From NCBI GenBank assembly GCA_035772735.1, contig JASDFA010000010.1, positions 136,403,001-136,467,000 on the forward strand: a DNA stretch of 64,000 bases. The letters run 5' to 3'. The DNA comes from Datura wrightii (Eukaryota > Streptophyta > Magnoliopsida > Solanales > Solanaceae). The position numbers were made by a program, and so were the translations under genes. The notes under the pieces were generated by a model. It was not told the origin of the DNA. It did no database searches and saw only the letters and a list, made by a program, of their open reading frames with translations. This document shows, piece by piece, positions 56,231-64,000 of this stretch (position 1 is the first letter of the stretch; each line of letters begins with the position of its first letter).

Positions 56231-56247
56231 CCCCGGCAACGGTGCCA
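56231..56247 (-). other. Primer-binding site of F
   Basis: On the minus strand TGGCACCGTTGCCGGGG, five bases after the F 5' LTR end (AAAAG spacer). It is the Athila-type site with one A where E1 and E2 have G. Confidence 0.86.
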
Positions 56248-56252
56248 CTTTT

Positions 56253-59200
56253 TGATAACGCTCAAACCACACCTCTTACTGAAGTGATAAGAGGACATTG
56301 TCAATAAAGAACCCAAACTAGAGGTTGGAGTCAATCCCACAGGGAATAGGAAGACTGGATTGTAAACGGTAACTGATCTTGTAAAGTAGTTACTTCAAAA
56401 TAGGGGGATTCTAAAGAAAATAAATAATAAAAGAAAATATCAAAATTTTCATGTTAAGTCAATATCAAAGGATAACTAGGGTTTGTGTTTCCCATGGGTT
56501 CATAACTGCTTTGGGTATACACTCGTAATTATCACCAATACTTACTTATAGAACTAATAACTTAGGTTAATTCAAACGACCGACCAGTCCCTATTGAATG
56601 ACTATACTCGATCACTCGACCAAGTTTCATAAGCAGTTTCAAACTATCTGTTATGTAATACTCCAGGGAGGCCTAAGAATAGACTCGGGAGTTGAATTTG
56701 AAAAATGCAGAAAAACTGGCAAAACATCATAGAACGAACCACAGAACGACTCGTGGTATTAAACCACGTGCCGTTGTATGCTGTCGTTGGTTGGGGAAAG
56801 GATGTTGGAAGTGGAGAAAGCGAGAGGTATGATGACCCATTATGGGATACAATGGGTCTTCCTTTGCAGTCCTGGTTAGGGTCGGGCTGGGTAGTAGTGT
56901 AAGCAATGGGAGACCTAACCACCAGTTAGGAGAAGCCACGGTTCATTGGTTGTGGTCATTGTTGGAGGGTAAGGATTTACAGTGTGGGTGACGAGTTGAG
57001 ACCACGACTGGTTGGATGGAACCACGAGTAGTGCTGAGGCTCGTGGTAGGGGGGTTCAGTTTTAGTGATGAGCAAACAATGGACAGTATAACAAGTCATG
57101 GGTTGAAGGCACAGGTCATCCTGTCGACTTGTTGTTTGGATCCAAGACTAGGTCATTCAGCAGCCCATTCGACGAGGGACACGACGGGTCGTTGGTTGTT
57201 TCCACGACCCGTTGGTACCACTCATTGGTTCCATCCGGCCAGTTTTCAGGGCAGATTCATTAAGTGTATTTTTTCCTTTTTCACGATATAAGGCCTTAAA
57301 CTATGTCATTTTGTCTTGGGAAAAGCTAGATTTTAAGAGGATGACCTATTTTAAACTCCCATTCATGCATAAAAGAACTTTTCGAGGGGATTCAAGGGGA
57401 GATTTCTAGCTCTTCACCTCAATTCCTTCAATTTTATTCTTGGTCTTTTAAGGAGGGTTAGGAGTTGATAATCCCATGTATGTAAGGTCTTCAATGGGTG
57501 GATTCTTCGGCACCCATGCTCCTACTCAATGATTTTACTTATAAATTATCAAATACTCATGGGGTTTTGTATTCAATTTGTATAAAATTAAATAATTTAA
57601 TTATGGGTCTTTTGATTTTGAAATCTTATCATAATCTACTGATTTTGATCATCTTTGAGATTTAAATTGTGTATACCATTGTTGATTTTGAATTTCTAAA
57701 CAATTAAGCTTGATCATGCATGTCCCATGATGAATCGATTTATGATCCATTCGTGTTTTGATAACCCCAACATGAATTATAAATTTATTTATGAATTTAT
57801 TATGTTATCTATTATGAACTTATGAATTTCAATCTATATGCATGATCTACAAGTATGCATGAATTTTATCAATCATGAAGTATGTTTTTGGCCGACCCAC
57901 TGGCCTCTAGTCATGGCTAGTTCATGTATGTTCAAGCATGTTTATGATTATCATAATTTGACTAGCCCATGAACTCATGTATGTATTATTATGAGCATTA
58001 TATATGTTTTGGGAGTAGCATCAAACACCCAGTAGGTTCGGGGCCCATGTTAAGCCTCAGATCTCATGAACTACATGTCACCGTAGGTATGATGGGACCC
58101 TTTCATGTTTGTCCCTAGCCCAATTTTCCCTTTTCATGTGTGATCACGCCCTTCATGGTTCCTACCCTTGGAAAGGTACAAACACCCTCCCGACTAGGGT
58201 TACAAGTCGGGCTTCATCTATGCTCATATGGGGTATGTCGGTTAAGAGAATCTCCCACTGTTCCTCATGATTTATGCATGTTTATGATTATGAATGTTGG
58301 CTCAAGTTATATTAAGTAAGGATCTTCTATTATGATGATGACTATGTTTACGTTACGAATACTTCAAAAACCTTGAGCCTTATGTTATATTACGATAATT
58401 ATGTTATGAGCATGTTGTCCTACTCTTATGATCACTTATGAGTTTTATACATGTTTTAAATGTCCGTTTCACTTACCTTGCATACTCAGTACCTTCCACG
58501 TACTGACCACATACTTTCTATGCTATATCCTCTCATGATACAGGTCCCAGTTCTTAGGCACATCCTCACCCGTAGATAGACTCAGACTTGATCTATGCTT
58601 ACTTTGTGAGTCCTCATGTTTCGAGGGATACATATTCACACTCTATGTTATTCCTTCAGTTTTTGGATGTTGGATTAGTTGGGGAGTTTTCCCATCAATC
58701 CGCCTTTCATGTTTAGAGGCTTATCAGACAAAAGGTTGTATTCTGCCGTATTGTATTAGTATTATACTGTTTTCCCTCATGTTATGTTATGATTACTTTA
58801 TCTATGCTAAGTCTTCCGCTCATGTGATTGAATTAGACGTATGCTCATTCCACGGGTCGACTTGGGGTCTTTCGGGGCTCCTTGTCCCGTGTCTATGATC
58901 CGGGTGTACGTTTGGGTCGTGACACGTTATAACTAAGTTCCAGATTTAACTATCCTATGGCCAGCTCAAGTTAATACAATGATTATCAAAATCAAGGCTC
59001 TGTTGTAATTCTCTTTTCCTAATCTCTACCTCATCGATCAAAGCAAGTAAAGAATTTGGGAAAGTCCTAATGTTGTACACCGTTAAGAAACGTTTAAGCA
59101 TGAAGAGAATACAATATAAGTGTTTGTATTGGTTTTAAGATCATTTTGTGTAACCCTAGCTTGTTAATTCACCATGGTTCCCACAATCCTAGCTATGGAG

Positions 59201-60122
59201 GTTTTAGTCTCTCATAGTTGCAAGGTTGTGATTTGCATTCATGATTAAGAATAAAAATCTATAATTACACTGATGATTGAAAAAAACACTTCCTTCAATT
59301 ACTCCACAAAATCTTGAAAAATAAGTAGCAAGAACAAGATGAATCCAAGAAAAGGTTGATCACAAGTTGAATAAACTCAATCTTCTCTTTTTCTTACTTG
59401 TGTCGCTCGTCTATCATTATCTGCTTCTCTCTTAGAAAAATAAAACCTAAAAACGTATTTATATAGACACAAGAATCCTTTTCCTAAGATGACTGGATGA
59501 ATTTCCATATCTGGTGCCGAAATCGTCAGGAGCCCAGTTACGACTTGTAGCCGCTTCCTATGACTCGTAGCTTCCTGTCGTGCCTTGCATTGTTGAATGA
59601 TTTCCGGCTAAGTGTTAGATCTAGGTATGATCCGTACCTCCTTCATACTACCCGCACTGAGCTCCCGTACTTTAATTCTGAAACTTTGGAATTCTTCTGA
59701 AGTTTAGTACGACTGGCATGGTATGACTCGTACCTTCTTCCCATAGGTTGTACTTTCCTTCCGTAGCAGGAGTCAGCACTTTATGCAAATTTTCTGAATT
59801 TTGTCACGATTTCTTCATCACAACTCGTACCATCTCGGTACGATCCGTACTAAGACTCATACATTGCCTCTCTGCACCTTAAGCCTTCTGAAACTTCTCA
59901 TGGCCCTCAGTACGACTCGTAGGTCCTTCCTACGGTTCGTACTGTGGTCTTCACATTAAGCCTATTTTGCATCTTTAAGGCTTTCTTTTGCCATTTTTAG
60001 GTCCAACATCAATTCATCCTACAATCAAAGGAAAAGTTTCTTATATCCACATAAACATACCTAAGTTCATGCTATTTTCCTAGTTTTGAGTGTCGAAAGT
60101 GCTGTAAATCCGCAGCACATCA
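56253..60122 (-). mobile_element. F 5' LTR, split by an L-family solo LTR
   Basis: Minus-strand LTR from TGATGTGCTGCGG (at 60122) to GCGTTATCA (at 56253). Removing the nested solo LTR and one duplication copy leaves 1594 bp, the same length as the F 3' LTR. U3 motifs (ACGACTCGTA forms) lie at 59525-59945 and TATATAAATA at 59457-59466, reversed. ACCAT outside it (60123-60127, reversed) pairs with ATCAT after the 3' LTR. Confidence 0.9.
56654..58924 (+). mobile_element. L-family solo LTR inside the F 5' LTR
   Basis: The 2271-bp LTR starts TGTAATACTCCAGG and ends GGGTCGTGACA. It is flanked by TGTTA (56649-56653) and CGTTA (58925-58929), one transition apart. It has no internal region. Rejoining the flanks restores the F LTR sequence seen near 24495. 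An ACGAGTCGT-type cluster lies at about 56740-57225. Confidence 0.9.
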
Positions 60123-60680
60123 ATGGTTTAGCATAGTAATCCAAAATAGCATGGTAAGAAGATAACCAGCTCATTCGCAGAATCACATCAAAATCTACCA
60201 TGTCCAAGATCACTAAACCTACCAAAGTATCAAACCCCATAAAGTCAATAATGCAATCATGACACACCCTATACACCACCACAGAATCCCCAACAAGAGT
60301 AGACACATGGATAGGAGTATCAAGTATATCACAAGCAAGATCAAATCCCAAAGCAAAATAAGTAGACACATAGGAAAAAGTATAATCGGATCAAACAAAA
60401 CCATAGCCATTTTGTCGGGACACAAAGATCATACATATGATAACAGCGTCGGAAGCCTCTGCCTCTGGCCTACCCAGGAATGCATAAAAGTAAGCCTAAC
60501 CACCAGCCTGAGAAACTGCTCTGGCTGGGCTGTGTAACCCCTCTTCCGAAATGAGTACCACCTCTTTTCCGGTTTGACTTCCTCTACCAGTTTTTGTGCC
60601 ACCCCTAACCACTAGCTGGCTGCCCCTCCCTAACTAGGGGCGATCCTTGCTGAATGCACTCCCTCCTCTCTAAGCAGGGA
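60123..60680 (-). pseudogene. H gag tail and aspartic protease
   Basis: Minus-strand Tekay-type sequence. The gag tail with an ARPEAEASDA-type end is at 60430-60680. Protease has STYFALGFDLACDIL, DSVVVYRVCHDCIID, MVDFDVILRMSWLSSYHAIL and YYAKP, where the F LTR interrupts it. The continuation of H is on the plus strand at 24892. The DFDVIL-MSW motif shows M-to-R and D-to-S changes at GMDWL. It is cut at 60680 by the insertion of D. Confidence 0.82.
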
Positions 60681-62753
60681 TGTCACGACCCGAACATAGG
60701 CTCGGATTGAGACACGGGATAAAGAGCCCCGAGAGAATCTAAATCGACCCAAAGCATGAACATACATCTAACTCAATCAAATAAAGCGGAAAACTTAACA
60801 TAATAACATAGTGGAAGTCTAATCATAACATGACATCAGAACCGGAATTCACTTCATACATGACAAGCTGATTACTATATACACTCTGAAAGCCTTTAAC
60901 ATATCTGGTGGGTTGATGAGACAACGCCCCCAAATAACCCGACAAGTTTGAAAACTGGAAATGAGAGTCCTCGAGATGAGGACTCACCACTGTAGCTAAA
61001 TGCTAACTCTGGAGAACTGGCTAGTGACAGGGATGAGTTTGAAGATCGGAGCCTATATCATGAAATGATATAGCATAGAGTATACGGTTAGTACGTGGAA
61101 TATACCGAGTATGCAAGGTAAGTAAAATGGATATTTAAAATACATAAAAGTTCATAAAAGTAGGACAACATGATCGTAACATAAATATCATGATGCAAAC
61201 GTATGGCTCATGGATTTCAAAACATTTGTAAATCATTCATAATCATAATCATAAGATAAAAAGCTTTATGAAACATGACTTGAGTCAAAGTATATAATCA
61301 TACACATACATAAATCATAAGGAACAGTGGGAGATTCTTATAATCGACATACCCCATATGAGCACACATGGAGCCTGACCTGTAAACCCCTAGTCGGGAG
61401 GGTGTTCATACTTTTCCAAGGGTAGAACCATGAAAGAGGTGTGATATCACAAAAGAGGGCCCATTTGGGAAAAAGGGACTGTATCATGAAGGTCCCATCG
61501 TGGCTACGTTGGCACGTAGTTTTGAGACTCAGGGCATGCTTGGACCCTGGGTCTACTCAATGTTAAATACTACTTTCAAAACATATATAGTGCTCATATG
61601 ATAATATACATGAGATTCATAGGCTAGTTAAAATCATGATAATCATAAGCATGCTTGAAATACATGAACTAGCCTGAAAGTAAGGCCCGTGAGTCGTCCA
61701 TAATCATAAATCATAAATCATGAGGTTCATGCATTCTTATAAACATGTATATACTTGATATTCATAAATTCATGATGAGCATTTGAGCGAAATCATATCA
61801 TAAGTCGTAAATTATAATGAGTTAATAAACATCAAAATAAAAGTAGAATCATAACTTGATTTATCATGAAACATACATACTTGGGCATAGTTTTGTAAAA
61901 AATTTAAATCTAAATAGTTATAAAATCTGCCCATGATTTGTAAAACATAAAATTATACATGAGGAAAATTAATCCATAGATAGAACATAAGGACTTCATA
62001 AGAATTGGGATAAAACCCCATAGAATTATCAATAGAATTTCATGAATTAGAGAGAAATTGGGCATGGGTATGGACAAACTCACCCATTCATAACCCTACA
62101 TACCTGAGAGAATCAGATTCTACAACTCCCTTGATTGCCCAAATGAAGAATTGATGAAAGCTTGGAAGAATTTGTGCTTGATCACCTCTCTAGACTTCTA
62201 CACTTGCATGCATGAATGGGAATAAATTAGAATGAACTTACCCCTCTTAAAACTCACTATTCATAGCTTAAAATTACATAGTTTAGGACCCTAGGTCTTA
62301 GGAATGACAAAAATACCCTTAATGAATTTTCTGAAAAAACTACTCTATTAGTGACCACGGGCGCCATAACGGACCGTTACTGACTCCAACGATCCGTTAC
62401 ATCGCTCGTTGTTACACCCCTAAATTAGGTCTCAGATCCGCTAACACGATTGGACAGAACGAGTCATTATAAGCTACAACGACCTATTGCTTTCATTCAT
62501 TATCACCACTGCCTTAACTTGGAATTCTTCCCAACGGGCACTCACAATGACTCATTACTCCCAACGACGAGTTGTTACGTGATCCGTTACTTTCTCCCTG
62601 AACCTGAATAACCTCATAACGGCTCACATCCAATGGGTCGTTGGTCCCTCTAACGACCAGTACAACGACCCATTTTGAGAAGGATTTTCAGATCTCAGCT
62701 ACCTTTCACTTTCAAATCCCGGGTCTAGTCTTAGCCACTTTCGGGGTATTACA
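60681..62753 (-). mobile_element. L-family LTR, 3' LTR of element D
   Basis: The 2073-bp minus-strand LTR begins TGTAATACCCCG at 62753 and ends GGGTCGTGACA at 60681. A polypurine tract precedes it and the D integrase is upstream. The U3 repeat cluster (62350-62680) uses ACGA-CCGTTA forms of the motif. The five bases beyond its end, AGGGA (60676-60680), are the predicted duplication; the other copy is outside the window. Confidence 0.9.
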
Positions 62754-62993
62754 ATCTCCCCCTTGGGAACATTCGTCCTTGAATGTGGGAAAACGTACAG
62801 AAACAGAGAAGCGAAATCACCATATTAAAATACTAAGCATACATGCTGAAAACTGACAGAGTGACTGACTCCGATTTGAACTACATGACTAAACTGAATT
62901 CATGAATTATACATATGTACTTTTACATGAAAGAACTGAGGTACATGAGCTGAACATGAAACTGAATAGAGTTTTAGGGCAAAAACTGATACC
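62754..62993 (-). other. 3' UTR and polypurine tract of element D
   Basis: In minus orientation, a non-coding stretch ends CATTCAAGGACGAATGTTCC and CAAGGGGGAGAT directly before the LTR. This is the expected plus-strand primer position and is equivalent to 3616-3650 of A. Confidence 0.8.
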
Positions 62994-64000
62994 TCAAGTT
63001 GGAACTGAGTCGGTGAGAAATAGATGTAGGTATCTAGCCATCATATCTGCTTTGCCTTCCCATGTAGCTCCATCAACATGCTGATTCCTCCATAAAACTT
63101 TAACTGAAGCTACTTCTTTGTTTCTTAGCTTTCGAACCTGATGATCCAGTATTTCCACCGGAACTTCCTTATAACTAAGGCTGTCTTTCACACCTACACT
63201 CTCCACTGAAACAACTAGAGATGGACCTCCCAAATAATTCTTTAATAGAGATACATGAAAACAAGATGACCGGAAGCTAATTCTGAGGGCAACTCCAATT
63301 CATATGCCACCTTGCCAACCTGCTTCACAATCTTCTACGGACAAACATAATAGGGACTGAGTTTTCCTTTCTTTCCAAACTTCATCAGTCCCTTCACGGG
63401 AGACACCTTTAGAAACACCCAATCATCAACTTCGAAATCAAGTTCCCTCGTCCTTACATCAGCATAGAACTTTTGGCGACTTTGAGCTATTTTCATCCTG
63501 TCCCGTATGAGCTGAACTTTCTCCATGGCCTCATGGACTGAATCTGGTCCTATCATCGCAGCTTCACTAACTTCAAACCAACCAATAGGCGATTTACACC
63601 TCTTCCTATAGAGGGCCTCAAACAGAGCCATCTGAATACTGGAATGATAGTTGCTATTGTATGCAAATTCAATAAGAGGCAAATGGTTATCCCAGCTACC
63701 CTAGAAGTCAATCACACATGCTCTCAACATGTCCTTGAGAGTCTGAATTGTCCCTCTGCTTGACCATCCGTTTGCGGGTGACATGTTGTACTGAGCTTGA
63801 CCTGAGTACCAAGTCCCTTTTGAAATGACCTCCAAAACTGAGAGGGAAATTGGGTACCTCTGTCTAATACGATGGACAAAAGGGCACTTCATGCAACCGA
63901 ACTAGCTCTCGGATGTATAGTTTGGCATAATCCTCTGTGGAATTAGTGGTTTTGACCGGTAGAAAATGAGTGGCTTTGGTCAACCTGTCCACGACCACCC
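62994..64000 (-). pseudogene. Element D integrase, C-terminal part
   Basis: Minus-strand Tekay-type integrase runs off the right edge of the window (VVVDRLTKATHFLPVK near 63970). It continues through the degraded core near 63700-63890 and TLKDMLRACVIDF. The C-terminal domain at 63335-63682 has MPLIEFAYNSNYHSSIQMAL and VFLKVSPVKGLMKFGKKGK. A chromodomain-like tail KVLWRNQHVDGATWE ends near 62994. It is the closest relative in the window of the pol of A, as expected from their shared LTR family. Frameshifts occur near 63330 and 63700. Confidence 0.87.

Overview
KIND OF SEQUENCE. The window is plant nuclear repeat DNA. I find no ordinary host gene, rRNA, tRNA gene, CRISPR array or prokaryote-type operon. 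It is a nest of Ty3/gypsy LTR retrotransposons of two lineages: Tekay/Del-type chromoviruses (tRNA-iMet primer site, chromodomain-like integrase tails) and Athila-type elements (TGGCGCC/TGGCACC primer sites, long 3' non-coding regions, an extra 3' ORF). A flowering plant is certain from these families. Solanaceae (pepper, tomato or tobacco relatives) is my inference from general resemblance, not shown by the sequence. Every coding region is interrupted, so all are annotated as pseudogenes. NAMES USED HERE (arbitrary). H = the oldest Tekay-type element; every other piece sits in it directly or indirectly. T1 = Tekay-type element with T-family LTRs, inserted in the H 3' LTR. F = Athila-type gag-protease + ORF3 element, inserted in H near protease. 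A and D = Tekay-type elements with L-family LTRs. E1 = complete 12.6-kb Athila-type element. E2 = complete 7.8-kb Athila-derived gag-protease element without pol. LAYOUT. 1-1147: T-family LTR. 1148-6216: 3' part of A. 6217-8442: T1 5' part (LTR end, primer site, gag, half of protease). 8443-24891: F 3' part, with E2 inside the ORF3 leader intron (10184-17976) and an LTR-containing fragment inside ORF3 (18850-20441). 24892-28041: H reverse transcriptase to integrase. 28042-36066: H 3' LTR, split by a stack of three solo LTRs (28532-35690, containing 30501-35460, containing 32669-34146). 36067-50678: T1 3' LTR on the minus strand, split by E1 (38076-50636). 50679-54052: T1 pol on the minus strand. 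54053-60122: F 5' part on the minus strand (gag, primer site, 5' LTR split by solo LTR 56654-58924). 60123-60680: H gag tail and protease, minus. 60681-64000: D 3' LTR and pol, minus. HOW IT FITS TOGETHER. T1, F and H are each cut into two halves in opposite orientation. One inversion of about 45.6 kb (8443-54052), with breakpoints inside the T1 protease and the F protease, reunites all three in frame and pairs the target-site duplication of F. Target-site duplications support six insertions: E1 (TGAAC), E2 (CTAAC) and four solo LTRs (GATTG, AATCC, GAGAC, TGTTA/CGTTA). BEST CANDIDATES FOR NEW BIOLOGY. (1) A hairpin with compensatory base changes lies 41-48 nt after the gag(-pol) stop codon of all three Athila-type families. 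(2) An internal promoter-leader-intron module stands before ORF3 and carries the same repeat motif as the element's own LTR promoter. (3) A second hairpin of the CTCCGTG-CACGGAG type stands before TATA boxes in LTRs of both lineages. (4) A 17-bp non-coding block is identical in three otherwise diverged Athila-type families.
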